A stretch of 17,866 nucleotides of DNA from CAYRVX01 sp964642165 (GCA_964642165.1 CAZXOC010000145.1:1-17866), one strand, 5' to 3'. Shown: positions 1 to 8,611, counted from the stretch's first letter. Made by a program: numbers and translations. Notes: generated by a model from the sequence alone, not told the origin.

Positions 1-11
1 CAGGCCGAAAC

Positions 12-202
12 CGGAATACGGCCTGGTTCAGCAGAGGGTAACACTTCCGCGCTGCGAGCGCTCCTTGCGCCCCTCCGGGGCTCTGTTCATAAGGCTCGCA
101 CTACCGGGGGCTTGCGCCCCCGGCCAAACCCTTTGCGCCCCCTCGGGGCGAAGAGAAGAGTGTTGCCCCGAGCACGCCCGTTCTGAACCAGGCCCGGAAT
201 AC
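12..202. mobile_element. MITE-like 175-bp element with 12-bp inverted ends and 8-bp flanking repeat
   Basis: The element spans 20-194. Its ends are perfect 12-bp inverted repeats: GGCCTGGTTCAG at 20-31 and CTGAACCAGGCC at 183-194. It is flanked directly by CGGAATAC at 12-19 and again at 195-202, which looks like an 8-bp target-site duplication (9 bp if the shared C is counted). A second inverted pair lies inside: GGGTAACACT at 36-45 against AGTGTTGCCC at 159-168, whose single mismatch would be a G-U pair in RNA. The interior has three GC hairpins (69-81, 104-123, 136-150) and TTGCGCCCC three times (65, 112, 133). No transposase is encoded, so this would be a non-autonomous element. IS families such as ISL3 and IS256 make duplications of about 8 bp and have ends starting with G; assigning a family is inference. 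It could instead be a structured intergenic repeat or ncRNA. Confidence 0.65.
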
Positions 203-642
203 TCGGCGCGTGGGTTCGTTTTGCGGTTGGTGTGCCCAGCGGGCGGGGGGGGCGAGCGGCTTTCCGCGCCGCGCTCCAGTCGGGGAGCCCACGCTCGCGT
301 GGGCGACGCATGGACCCGCCGACCATCGCCCCGCCAGCGCGCGGGGATCCCACGCTCGCGTGGCGGACGGTCCCCAAGCCCACGGCCGGCGGGCCGTGGG
401 CTTCTTGACTTCCGCCCGCGCGCGGCGATCGCGCGCAAAGGACAAAATGGACACCCTCGCCCGCCGGACGCCGCGGGCGACAGACCCGTCAACGCACAAT
501 TGCCCCGACCCCGGGGCACACCTAACATCAACCGAATTCTAGGCGCTCGCCCGCCGCAGGTCAAGCGATTTCGGCGAAAAACTCGACGTTCCCGTGCCGC
601 TTGGGCGTTCGCCACCGCCCCGCCCGCCACGCGGCCGGGGGG
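203..642. other. Intergenic region rich in palindromes, no gene
   Basis: No reading frame here looks like a protein; the open frames are low-complexity Arg/Pro/Gly shadows. The sequence contains perfect palindromes: CCCACGCTCGCGTGGG at 288-303, its near copy CCACGCTCGCGTGG at 350-363, a 12-bp stem with a 4-nt loop at 376-403, and a 6-bp stem at 502-517. The last lies downstream of the minus-strand beta-helix gene. None has a clear T-tract, so calling any of them a terminator would be a guess. Confidence 0.6.
376..403. repeat. Perfect 12-bp stem inverted repeat
   Basis: AAGCCCACGGCC at 376-387 pairs perfectly with GGCCGTGGGCTT at 392-403 around a GGCG loop. Its core GCCCACG/CGTGGGC resembles the arms of the palindromes at 288-303 and 350-363. 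It lies about 240 bp past the stop of the minus-strand beta-helix gene, which is far for a terminator of that gene. Confidence 0.6.
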
Positions 643-1540
643 CTACTTCCCGCCGTAGCGGTTGGGGCCGATGCGGAGGTTGCCCTTGGCGTTCGTCTGG
701 CGGATCGCGGCGGCGGCCGTCGCGTGCGCGAAGCGATTGTGGTGGATCTCGGCGAGCTGCTCCGGGCGGCCGCGGATCACCACGGCGGGAACGCGCACCG
801 CGCGGAACGTGTTGTGGTGGATGCGGATCCACGTCCCGGCGACGTCGGTGCCGTCCTTGCGGTCTCTCCCGCCGTGCATGTCGAAGCTGTGGCCGTTGGC
901 GTGGGGCCCGACGAGGTTCCAGCGTGCCTCGTAGCTGGTGCCCGGCCGCCCGGTGCCGGCGATGTGGTGGCGGCAGTCGTCGAAGCGGTTGGCCTCGACG
1001 AGGGCGTCGGCGCGGTCCAGGCAGACGCCGTAGCCCAGCCCGTAGCGGCGGCAGTGGTGGATGTGGTTGTGGTGGACGCGGGCGGCCGTGGCGCCCTTGC
1101 GGAGGAAGACGCCCGCGTGGCTCCACCCGGACAGCTCGCAGTTGTCCACCTCCAGCTTCGGGTGGCCGCACTGGAGGCCATCGGAGGTCGGGAAGGCGTA
1201 GTAGAGCTTGTGCCCGCCCTCTCGGAGGCGGCGGCTGAGCTCGGCGGCGCGGATCTCGGGGTCCGGCCCGCGGAGGCGCAGGCCCGTGACGCGCACGCCG
1301 GCCCCGGCCGTGCGGAACAGCGGGCTCGTCTTCCGCTCGTCGCTGAAGATCAGCGCCCCGGCGGAGGCTTCGCCGGCGTCGCCGGCGTCTCGGGCGCGGC
1401 CGCGGCCGCTNNNNNNNNNNNNNNNNNNNNNNNNNNNNNNNNNNNNNNNNNNNNNNNNNNNNNNNNNNNNNNNNNNNNNNNNNNNNNNNNNNNNNNNNNN
1501 NNNNNNNNNNCAGCAGCAGGGCGCACGTCCAGGCGATCAT
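643..1540 (-). CDS. Secreted right-handed parallel beta-helix protein (interrupted by assembly gap)
   Basis: Probable secreted beta-helix protein of the pectate-lyase-like/NosD-like type that planctomycetes use on polysaccharides; the substrate is unknown. The start is ATG at 1540, preceded by GGGAGGTGA six bases upstream, and begins MIAWTCALLL, the start of a signal peptide. After the N-run the reading frame is the one ending at the TAG at 643-645. It reads ALIFSDERKTSPLFRTAG, then RVTGLRLRG and many short coil repeats such as HHNHIHHC, ALVEANRFDDC and IRIHHNTFRA, with regularly spaced Asn/His/Gly typical of beta-helix rungs. The frames on the two sides differ if the gap is taken as 100 bases, so the true gap should be a multiple of three and may be much longer. 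It lies 83 bp downstream of the DUF1080 gene in the same direction. Fold assignment is firm; enzymatic role is not. Confidence 0.75.
1411..1510. other. Assembly gap (100 N) inside beta-helix gene
   Basis: A run of exactly 100 N, the usual placeholder for a gap of unknown size. The left flank is GC-rich and repetitive (GCGGCC repeats). It separates the signal-peptide codons (1511-1540) from the beta-helix body. Confidence 0.95.
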
Positions 1541-1571
1541 GTCTCACCTCCCGGCCGGGGGGCCGCAAAGA

Positions 1572-1596
1572 CACGGTCGCACACTCCGCGACCGTG
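1572..1596. terminator. Hairpin between DUF1080 and beta-helix genes
   Basis: CACGGTCGC at 1572-1580 pairs with GCGACCGTG at 1588-1596 across a 7-nt loop. Read on the minus strand it falls 28 bp after the DUF1080 stop and is followed by TCTTTG, only a weak T-tract. It may be a partial terminator or an mRNA-stability hairpin that sets the expression of the downstream gene. Confidence 0.4.
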
Positions 1597-1623
1597 GCAC
1601 CCGAGAAGGCACCGTCGCCGACA

Positions 1624-2430
1624 TCAGTCCAGCTTCTTGACGTAGACGTTTCGGAACTGGATGAGGCTGGAGGCGGGGCTGTACTTGCCGGTCTTCTTGT
1701 TGAAGCCGCCGTGGTGCTGGAGGCCGATGGGCCCGGTCTTGGGCACGTCGGGGATGCGGGCGCTGTCGATGACGGTCTTGCCGTTGAGCACGATGGTGAC
1801 GCGGTCGCCCTTCATGGTGACGTCGAGGGCGTTCCAATGTCCGACGGGGTTGTCGGCGCAGACCTTGGGGACGGCGGCGGCGCGGTCCTTGGCGGGCAGG
1901 GAGCGGTTGTTCCGCACGCTCCACAGCTCGCCGGAGCCGCACGGCCAGCACCAGAGGTTGATCTGCGCCTTGCCCGTGCCGCGGACGAAGACGCCGCTGT
2001 CGGCGTTGGGGCGCGGGGTCTTGATGACCTTGCCGTTGGCGTCGGTCTTGTAGGAGCCGTCGGGCAGGATCGTCGGCATCTGGTACAGCCCGCTCGTTCG
2101 CTTGAACCGCCACTCGATGTGCAGCGCGAAGTTGCCGAATGCCTCCTTCGTCCAGAGGTTCCGGTCGCGCCCCTTCGCCTCGGACCTCGCGTCGTAGTCG
2201 ATCACGCCGTCGAGGACCTTCCAGTGCCCGTTGTCGCCCTCGGGAATCTTCCAGCGGGCGAGGTCCTTGCCGTCGAACAGCGGCACGAAACCCTCCCGGA
2301 GGAACCGGGCCTTGTCGAACCGGACCTCGACGACCTTCCGCGCGGCCGGGGACGCCGCCTTCGCGGCGCTGCCGGCGACGGCCGGGGCCGACGCGAGCGC
2401 CACGGCGGCGATCAAGCTGAGCTTCCTCAT
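1624..2430 (-). CDS. Exported DUF1080 (3-keto-disaccharide hydrolase-like) protein
   Basis: 268-residue protein of the DUF1080 family (PF06439), a concanavalin-like jelly-roll domain. Characterised members hydrolyse 3-keto-glycosides; many planctomycete paralogues have unknown substrates. Residues 1-20 form a signal peptide (MRKLSLIAAVALASAPAVAG), so it acts outside the cytoplasm. The family pattern is clear: FVPLFDGKDLARWKI near residue 48, GHWKVLDGVIDYD near 68, the FALHIEWRF strand near 101, NADSGVFVRG near 142, GHWNALDVTMKGDRVTIVLNGKTV near 197, and a closing FRNVYVKKL. The ATG at 2430 is preceded by AAGGAGA at good spacing, and a TATGAT box lies about 55 bp upstream. It is first in a minus-strand pair with the beta-helix gene and is divergent from a Gfo/Idh/MocA gene. 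Family call is strong; substrate is not known. Confidence 0.9.
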   Translation of the reverse strand: MRKLSLIAAVALASAPAVAGSAAKAASPAARKVVEVRFDKARFLREGFVPLFDGKDLARWKIPEGDNGHWKVLDGVIDYDARSEAKGRDRNLWTKEAFGNFALHIEWRFKRTSGLYQMPTILPDGSYKTDANGKVIKTPRPNADSGVFVRGTGKAQINLWCWPCGSGELWSVRNNRSLPAKDRAAAVPKVCADNPVGHWNALDVTMKGDRVTIVLNGKTVIDSARIPDVPKTGPIGLQHHGGFNKKTGKYSPASSLIQFRNVYVKKLD

Positions 2431-2483
2431 CGCGAGTCTCCTTCTTCGGTCGATTGGGACGTCGATGCGTTTCGCTGCGGCAC

Positions 2484-2514
2484 ATCATAGCGTGTGCCCC
2501 GCCGGGATGTTCAA
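2484..2514 (-). promoter_or_regulatory. Putative promoter of DUF1080/beta-helix genes
   Basis: On the minus strand TTGAAC (2509-2514) precedes TATGAT (2484-2489) with a 19-bp spacer, slightly long for a housekeeping sigma factor. The predicted transcript would start near 2477, leaving about 47 nt of leader before the ATG at 2430. Confidence 0.45.
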
Positions 2515-2720
2515 CCCGGCCCCGGCGAGCGAAGGTCCTGTTCGTCTCTCGCCGCGCCGGCGGTCGCGCGGCCCGGCCGGCACGCGGCGTCGGGCCGGGG
2601 CTCCCCCCGCGGCCGCAACGAGGGTATCATGCACACTCGAAGTTCCCTCGGCCTTTGGAGAAAAGCGATGGCAGGACTCGGCGATCTTATTCGGACCGGT
2701 TGGGTGCGTGCGGGAGTGCT
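2515..2720. other. Intergenic region, no convincing gene
   Basis: The open frames here are low-complexity shadows. A TATCAT box at 2625-2630 on the plus strand and an ATG at 2668 could mark a promoter and the beginning of a lost gene, but the frame from 2668 is not the frame of the PQQ-like fragment downstream. Nothing else was recognised. Confidence 0.5.
2625..2630 (+). promoter_or_regulatory. Putative -10 element (TATCAT)
   Basis: GGGTATCAT occurs upstream of the PQQ-like remnant and the Gfo/Idh/MocA gene. It shares the GGTAnnAT shape of other -10 boxes in this window. No convincing -35 box lies 16-18 bp upstream. Confidence 0.3.
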
Positions 2721-2885
2721 GATCTGCGGGGCGGCCTGCTGTGGGTCGTCGCGGCGAGCGGCGGCAAGAAGCTCGCGGAGTGCAAGCTCGAATCGCCGCC
2801 GGTCTTCGACGGGATGGTCGCGGCGCGAGGACGGCTGTACCTGGCCCTGACCAGCGGGCGCCTGATCTGCCTGGGCGGCACGTAG
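2721..2885 (+). pseudogene. C-terminal remnant of a PQQ-like beta-propeller protein
   Basis: About 54 codons ending at TAG 2883-2885 read GGLLWVVAASGGKKLAEC, then ESPPVFDGMVAARGRLYLAL and finish GRLICLGG. This closely matches the last blade of planctomycete PQQ-repeat (BamB-like) propeller proteins, which normally have several hundred residues. Upstream in the same frame the sequence turns into Arg/Pro/Ala-rich text with no blade motif, signal peptide or suitable start. The fragment is therefore best read as the tail of a gene that lost its body by deletion. It ends 31 bp before the Gfo/Idh/MocA start, so the intact gene may once have been co-transcribed with it. Confidence 0.6.
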
Positions 2886-2916
2886 TCTCTTCCGAGTTGA
2901 ACCGAAAGCGAACATC

Positions 2917-3948
2917 ATGGCGACGAAAAGAACGGTCGGCATCCTGGGATCGGGCGGCTGGGCGAGCCGCTACGCGGCGGCCCTCGCGCAGGCCGAAGAC
3001 TGCAAGCTCGTCGCGGTGGCCGGCGGAAGCCGCGCCGAGGGCTTCGCGGAGAAATTCGGCCTGCGGCGGGAGGCGGACGCCGAGGCGATGGCCGCCGCGC
3101 CGGACGTCGAGGCGGTGATCGTCGCGACGCCGCACGGCCGGCACGCCGAGAACGCCGTGCCGTGCCTGGCCGCCGGCAAGGGCGTGCTGGTCGAGAAGCC
3201 CATGGCCACCAGCCTGGCCGACTGCGACCGGATGATGGCGGCGGCGGCCGCGAGCGGCGCGACGCTGCGCGTGGCGCATTCGCGGCGGTTCTTCCCGCTG
3301 GTGGCCGAGGCGCGGCAGATCCTGCGGTCGGGCACGCTCGGGCGCATCCTGATGATGCGGCAGACCTTCTGCCACAACGCCCGCGAGTTCGGCGCCCGCG
3401 AGGGCCACTGGATGAGCGACCCGCAGCTCAGCATGGGCTTCTTCATCGGCTACGGGTGTCACCAGCTCGACATGGTGATCCACCTGGCCGACAGCCGCGT
3501 CACCGAGGTCGCCGGGGCGTTCGCCAACTACTGGCGCGACACGCCCGTCGAGAACTGCGGGGCGATGTTCCTTCGCTTCGCCAGCGGCGCCTACACGACG
3601 GTCTGGGAGGTCTGCTCCATGCCGGATGAGCTTGGGTCCTGGCCGCCGTTCCCGGGCCTGTGCGAGCGCAACGAGATCGTCTGCGAGCACGGGCTGATGC
3701 TGCTGGACCCGTACGGGCGGCTGAGCATCCGTACGGGCGACGAATGGGAGACCGTCCGCGAGCTGGACCAGCGCCAGGCCGACCCGGTCCTGGACTTCCT
3801 GGCCGAGGAGGTGGCGTGCCTGTTCCGTGCCGCCGACGGGCAGGACGCCGCCCCGCTGGCGACGCCCGAGGAAGGCCGGCACGTCGTGGAGGTCTGCCTG
3901 GCGGGGCTGGCGTCGTCGCGGACGCACCGGGCCGTGGCACTGGCCTGA
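2917..3948 (+). CDS. Gfo/Idh/MocA family NAD(P)-dependent oxidoreductase
   Basis: 343-residue cytoplasmic oxidoreductase of the Gfo/Idh/MocA family, which oxidises or reduces sugars, inositols and related polyols using NAD(P). The N-terminal Rossmann fold begins VGILGSGGWASRY (residues 7-19), a glycine-rich dinucleotide loop. AVIVATPHGRHAENA (66-80) leads to the family signature VEKPMA (92-97), whose Lys is a conserved active-site residue. The C-terminal domain has GCHQLDMVIHL (180-190); the His and Asp (182, 185) are the usual substrate-site pair. Length is normal for the family. The ATG at 2917 is chosen because the Rossmann strand starts right after it; the ribosome site is weak. The neighbouring DUF1080 gene and PQQ remnant suggest carbohydrate metabolism, since DUF1080 and Gfo/Idh/MocA proteins often co-occur and some act together in 3-keto-sugar pathways. 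The exact substrate cannot be read from sequence. Confidence 0.9.
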   Translation: MATKRTVGILGSGGWASRYAAALAQAEDCKLVAVAGGSRAEGFAEKFGLRREADAEAMAAAPDVEAVIVATPHGRHAENAVPCLAAGKGVLVEKPMATSLADCDRMMAAAAASGATLRVAHSRRFFPLVAEARQILRSGTLGRILMMRQTFCHNAREFGAREGHWMSDPQLSMGFFIGYGCHQLDMVIHLADSRVTEVAGAFANYWRDTPVENCGAMFLRFASGAYTTVWEVCSMPDELGSWPPFPGLCERNEIVCEHGLMLLDPYGRLSIRTGDEWETVRELDQRQADPVLDFLAEEVACLFRAADGQDAAPLATPEEGRHVVEVCLAGLASSRTHRAVALA

Positions 3949-3994
3949 CCGCCGCCGGCACGGGCGCCGCTCGAACGGCCCCGGCGATCCGTGG

Positions 3995-4000
3995 TAGAAT
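3995..4000 (+). promoter_or_regulatory. Putative -10 element (TAGAAT)
   Basis: GTGGTAGAATGG lies about 56 bp upstream of the GTG start at 4056, in the 107-bp gap after the oxidoreductase gene. The context TGGTAnAAT repeats upstream of the gene at 13927. No strong -35 is visible. Confidence 0.4.
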
Positions 4001-4055
4001 GGCCCCCGGGCCGGGCGGGCGCCGCCGCGGCACCAGCGAAAGGGACGGCGAGAGC

Positions 4056-5726
4056 GTGGACGTTCAGGACCTGTTGGGCAAGCTGGACGAGCTGCCGAGA
4101 ACCCGCGTCATGGACGTGGAGTACGTCCACCTGTCGCTGCCCGACGGCGATGAGCTGTACCTGACGGGGTACGGCCTGCCGTTCGCCGAGCAGCTCCTGC
4201 CCGGGCAGTTCTGGACGGACACGTCGTGGTTCCGGGCGCATTCGGAGCGGCTCAGCGGCACGAGCACGCTGTACCGCATCCGGACCAAGCCGGTGGCGGG
4301 GCGGTCCAAGGACATCGTCCTGAAGTGGAACCGCATGGGCCAGGACGTGCCCGGCGAGACCCAGGCCGACGACCTCGCCATCGCGGAGTTCAACAGCCCC
4401 TTCGAGGAGTTCTCGCTGACGCTGGAGCTGCGCGGCAGCCGGGACGGCCCGCCCCCGCGCGTCCTGACCCACAAGCCGCTGGCCATCTACGTGCCCGTCA
4501 AGCGGGTCTCGCCGGAGCGGCTGGGGCGCAAGACCTACAAGTTTCAGGCCAAGCGGGAGGCCCACGACGAGATCGACCTGGACCCGCGCCGCAAGTACGC
4601 CGTGATCTACGAGTGGGTCAAGGGCATCGACGCCGCGGAGGCGTACCGCCGCGGCGCCCTGGACGCCGGCGCCCTGGGCGACCTGGTGGCGCGCGTCAAG
4701 GAGGAGATCGCCCGCAAGGGCTTCGTCGTGCGGGACAACAAGGCCCAGAACATCATCGTCCGCCCGGACGGGCGCGGGCGCGTGGTCCGCGACGTCCGCG
4801 GGGGGGTGCTTTACGCGTCGATCGACTTCGAGCTGCTCCAGCGCACGCCGCAGCGGGAGCGCGCCGTCCGGGCGGAGAAGCGCAGAACGTACCTCGTCAA
4901 GCAGGCGCGGCGTTTCGAGGCCCGGGCTCCCTTCCCGCCGCACCTCCAGCCGGTCCGCATCTTCGGCGTGGACTACGTCTACGGCCGCACCGAGAGCACC
5001 GGCGGCGCGCTGTGGGTCATCGGCAGGGACCCCGACCTGTTCGACTACTTCCTGCCCGAGAAGTGGCGCAAGACGCCGCGGACGAAGCTCTCGGTCGTCA
5101 ACGAGATTTACGAGACGATCACGAAGGACAACATCCACCTGGTGTGGCGCGCGTCGAGGGTCGGCGAGCTGCCGGACATGGACCCCTTCAAGGACGACGA
5201 GCGGCGCATCCTGGCCTACGGCTACAACAGCCCGTTCGAGGAGGCGGCCCTGGCCATGGAGCTCAGCGCGAGGGGCATCGAGACGACCTACCCGCGGGCG
5301 ATCTACATGACGGGCGAGACGTCGGGCCTGTCGGCGGGGCTCGCCGACGACCGGCGATACCACACGCACGCGAGCCTCCACATGCCCGACGGCACGCTCG
5401 CCCTGCGGCGCGATCACGTCTACGTGCTGATCTGGGGCTACTGGAACGCCCCCGACGAGATGCTCGCACGCCACGACGAGGACCTCTACACGGGCATCAA
5501 CGCGCTGGGGGCCTATCGCAAGAGGCTGCTCGGGGAGGAGACCTACCTCCGCCTGATGCAGGCGACGCGGGACCGCCTGACGGCCGTCGGCGTGGAGGAC
5601 ATCAGCCTGCGGGGCAACCACCTGCTGCTGTCGCTGGACCGCCACGGAAACCTGGTGACGGACCGCGACGGCCTGCCCACCGTCCGCATCTGCAACTTCG
5701 AGCTTCTCCGGCGAATGGGCCGGTAG
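4056..5726 (+). CDS. Unrecognised protein with tandem kinase-like and pseudokinase-like domains
   Basis: 556-residue soluble protein with no signal peptide; I cannot name its family. The first half has an ordered set of motifs resembling a protein-kinase fold: DIVLKWNR (86-93; K90 as the nucleotide Lys), FNSPFEEF (112-119; possible alpha-C Glu), YAVIYEWVKG (181-190; hinge-like), VVRDNKAQNIIV (224-235; the D-x-K-x-x-N catalytic-loop pattern) and ASIDFELL (254-261; DFG-like Asp). The second half repeats the order: NIHLVWRA (359-366), YNSPFEEA (390-397), HVYVLIWGYWN (454-464), GNHLLLSLD (520-528) and RICNFELL (544-551). There the Lys is Trp, the loop Asp is missing and the DFG Asp is Asn, so copy two looks catalytically dead. 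The GTG at 4056 follows AAAGGGA by about nine bases; the first clear family-like text follows soon after. Kinase relationship is inference from motif order. A downstream TAGACT box suggests the protease gene is transcribed separately. Confidence 0.6.
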   Translation: MDVQDLLGKLDELPRTRVMDVEYVHLSLPDGDELYLTGYGLPFAEQLLPGQFWTDTSWFRAHSERLSGTSTLYRIRTKPVAGRSKDIVLKWNRMGQDVPGETQADDLAIAEFNSPFEEFSLTLELRGSRDGPPPRVLTHKPLAIYVPVKRVSPERLGRKTYKFQAKREAHDEIDLDPRRKYAVIYEWVKGIDAAEAYRRGALDAGALGDLVARVKEEIARKGFVVRDNKAQNIIVRPDGRGRVVRDVRGGVLYASIDFELLQRTPQRERAVRAEKRRTYLVKQARRFEARAPFPPHLQPVRIFGVDYVYGRTESTGGALWVIGRDPDLFDYFLPEKWRKTPRTKLSVVNEIYETITKDNIHLVWRASRVGELPDMDPFKDDERRILAYGYNSPFEEAALAMELSARGIETTYPRAIYMTGETSGLSAGLADDRRYHTHASLHMPDGTLALRRDHVYVLIWGYWNAPDEMLARHDEDLYTGINALGAYRKRLLGEETYLRLMQATRDRLTAVGVEDISLRGNHLLLSLDRHGNLVTDRDGLPTVRICNFELLRRMGR

Positions 5727-5764
5727 CCCCGACGGCGAACGGCGAGACGCCGACCAGATCGCCC

Positions 5765-5793
5765 TTCATTCCCGCCCGGTGCGGTGATAGACT
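5765..5793 (+). promoter_or_regulatory. Putative promoter upstream of S41 protease
   Basis: TTCATT (5765-5770) and TAGACT (5788-5793) are 17 bp apart, 47 bp before the ATG at 5840. Both boxes match a housekeeping sigma factor at the strongest positions. This would drive the protease-tsaD pair. Confidence 0.45.
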
Positions 5794-5839
5794 CGACCGG
5801 CCCGAGACGCGGCGCCACTGGGCTGGCGGTGGGTGCATC

Positions 5840-7406
5840 ATGCCGAAGCGGAACCTCATCGGGGCGTTGGCAATCGTCGCCGCCGCCGTGGCGACCGTGC
5901 TGCTGACGCGCAACGCCATGCCGCCCCCGAGCCCGAGCGACCCGGACCAGATCCGTTTCCGGCCGGTGCTCCGCGCGTACCGTCTGGTCCGCGAGCAGGC
6001 GTACCGCCGGCCGAACGAACGGGCGCTTCAGCAGGGGGCCGTTCGCGGCATGGCCGAGTCGCTGGATCCGTTTTCCGGCTACGTTCCGGCGTCGCGGGTG
6101 GCGGCCTTCCGCGCGCGGCTGAACGGCCACGTCCTCTGCGTCGGCTTGGTGGTGGACGTTCGCCGCGGGGAGGCGGAGGTGATCGGCTCGCTTCCCGGCT
6201 CGCCGGCTCACCGGGCGGGCATCGTGCCCGGGGGGCGGCTGGTGTCGGTGAACGGTCGGCCGGCGGCGGAGTTGGGCGCCGAGGAGATCCGCAAGCTTCT
6301 GGGCGGCCCGACGGGCGAGCCCGTGGAGGTCGTCCTGCGGGACCGCGGCGGGCGCCGGCGCCGCTACGAGCTGGAGCCCCGGCGGTTTCCCCTGGAGACG
6401 GTGACGGGCTGGCGGCGCGCGCCGGACGGCCCGTGGGACCACTGGCTCGCCGCGGACGAGCGGATCGCCTTTGTCCGGATCCGGGAGTTCGTGGCGGACA
6501 CGACCGAGCGGGTCCGCCGCGCGCTTCGCAGCGCCCCGGGCGCGCGGGGGCTCGTGATGGACCTCCGCGACAACCCCGGCGGGCGCCTCGAGATCGGCTT
6601 CAGCGTCGCCAACCTCTTCCTGCGCGGGGGCGTGATCCTCACGAAGATCGACCGCCGCGGGCGGCGGCAGTCGTTCTCCGCCCAGCCGGACGGCACGCTG
6701 CCGGGCGTGCCGATGATCGTGCTGGTGAACGCCCGGACCGCCTCGGCGGCCGAAATCGTCGCCGGCGCGCTGCGCCTCCACGGCCGCGCCGTGCTCGTCG
6801 GCACGCGGACCCGGGGCAAGGGGCTGGTCCAGTCCATGATCCCTCTGCCCGACGACCTCGGCCTGGTGAACCTGACCACGGCGGAGTTCCTGCTGGGCCT
6901 CGACGGCCGCGTGGCCCGCCGGCCCGGGGCGGAGGCCTGGGGCGTCGATCCGCACCGGGAGATGGACCTGACGGCCGCCGAGGAGCGCGCCCGGCGGCGA
7001 TTCTGGCTGGAGGCGGACGTCGTGCCGCCGCGCTCGCCGCCCCCGGCCAGCGCCCCGGCGACCGCGCCGGCGACCGCGCCGGCGACNNNNNNNNNNNNNN
7101 NNNNNNNNNNNNNNNNNNNNNNNNNNNNNNNNNNNNNNNNNNNNNNNNNNNNNNNNNNNNNNNNNNNNNNNNNNNNNNNNNNNNNNCCGGCGACCGCGCC
7201 GGCGACCGCGCCGGCGACGCGCCCGGCGGGCTCGGCCTTGTCGCGCGACCGCCAGCTCGCCGCGGCCCTGGCGCTGCTGCGGAGGCCCGGCGCCGTCGAG
7301 AAGATCCTCGCGGAAGCCGCCGCCGAGCGGAAGCGGCGCGAGGCCCGGGCCCCGCGCCCGCCGGAGGACCGGTCCGACTCCGCCCCCGCGCCCGGGGCGA
7401 ACCGAG

Positions 7407-7414
<8 letters not shown>
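5840..7414 (+). CDS. S41 carboxyl-terminal processing protease with PDZ domain (internal gap)
   Basis: Membrane-anchored or exported serine protease of the CtpA/Prc family that cleaves proteins from their C-termini in the periplasm. Residues 6-23 are a hydrophobic anchor (LIGALAIVAAAVATVLLT). A PDZ domain covers roughly 95-175 (VGLVVDVRRGEAEVIGSLPG, AGIVPGGRLVSVNGRPA). The S41 core follows: LVMDLRDNPGG near 237, the nucleophile S302 in TASAAE, and the general base K327 in TRGKGLVQS. The Ser-Lys distance of 25 residues equals that of E. coli Prc. After the catalytic domain comes a Pro-Ala-Thr-Ala tandem repeat broken by 100 N, then a charged helical tail to residue 524, so true length is uncertain. 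Here the flanking frames agree across the gap. The stop overlaps the tsaD start by eight bases, implying one transcript. Confidence 0.9.
7057..7219 (+). repeat. 12-bp tandem repeat encoding Pro-Ala-Thr-Ala, containing a 100-N gap
   Basis: The unit GGCGACCGCGCC repeats on both sides of the N-run (7057-7086 and 7187-7219). The flanks end and resume at phases that need a missing length of 4 modulo 12, which 100 happens to satisfy. The repeat codes for a proline/alanine/threonine linker in the protease. Copy number is unknown because the assembly broke here. Confidence 0.85.
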
Positions 7415-8549
<1,135 letters not shown>

Positions 8550-8611
8550 CGGCCGGGGGGCGCGAGGGCGGCGAGGCCGAGGCCGAGGACGACGAGGAGG
8601 GTTCACTGCGG

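Noticed and set aside
288..363. CRISPR-like repeat pair
   Set aside because: Only two palindromic copies with unlike surroundings, no repeat-spacer periodicity and no cas genes.
28..658. Overlapping long open frames on both strands at the left end
   Set aside because: Arg/Pro/Gly-rich composition without motifs; they run across the inverted-repeat element and palindromes and have no family resemblance.
539..1540. 333-residue minus-strand frame crossing the gap
   Set aside because: Only its first ten codons are real; after the 100-N placeholder it is out of frame with the beta-helix protein and reads as Arg/Pro-rich noise.
601..2490. 629-residue plus-strand frame rich in Val/Ala/Asp
   Set aside because: It is antisense to the beta-helix and DUF1080 genes, a common artefact of high-GC codon bias.
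2668..2850. Short ORF from ATG 2668 with a TATCAT box upstream
   Set aside because: After about 28 residues it becomes Ser/Arg-rich, and it is out of frame with the PQQ-like remnant; it looks like a chance frame.
4226..5839. Upstream extension of the protease frame through the kinase-like gene
   Set aside because: The extension is Arg/Pro-rich shadow sequence; the hydrophobic anchor and the promoter support the start at 5840.
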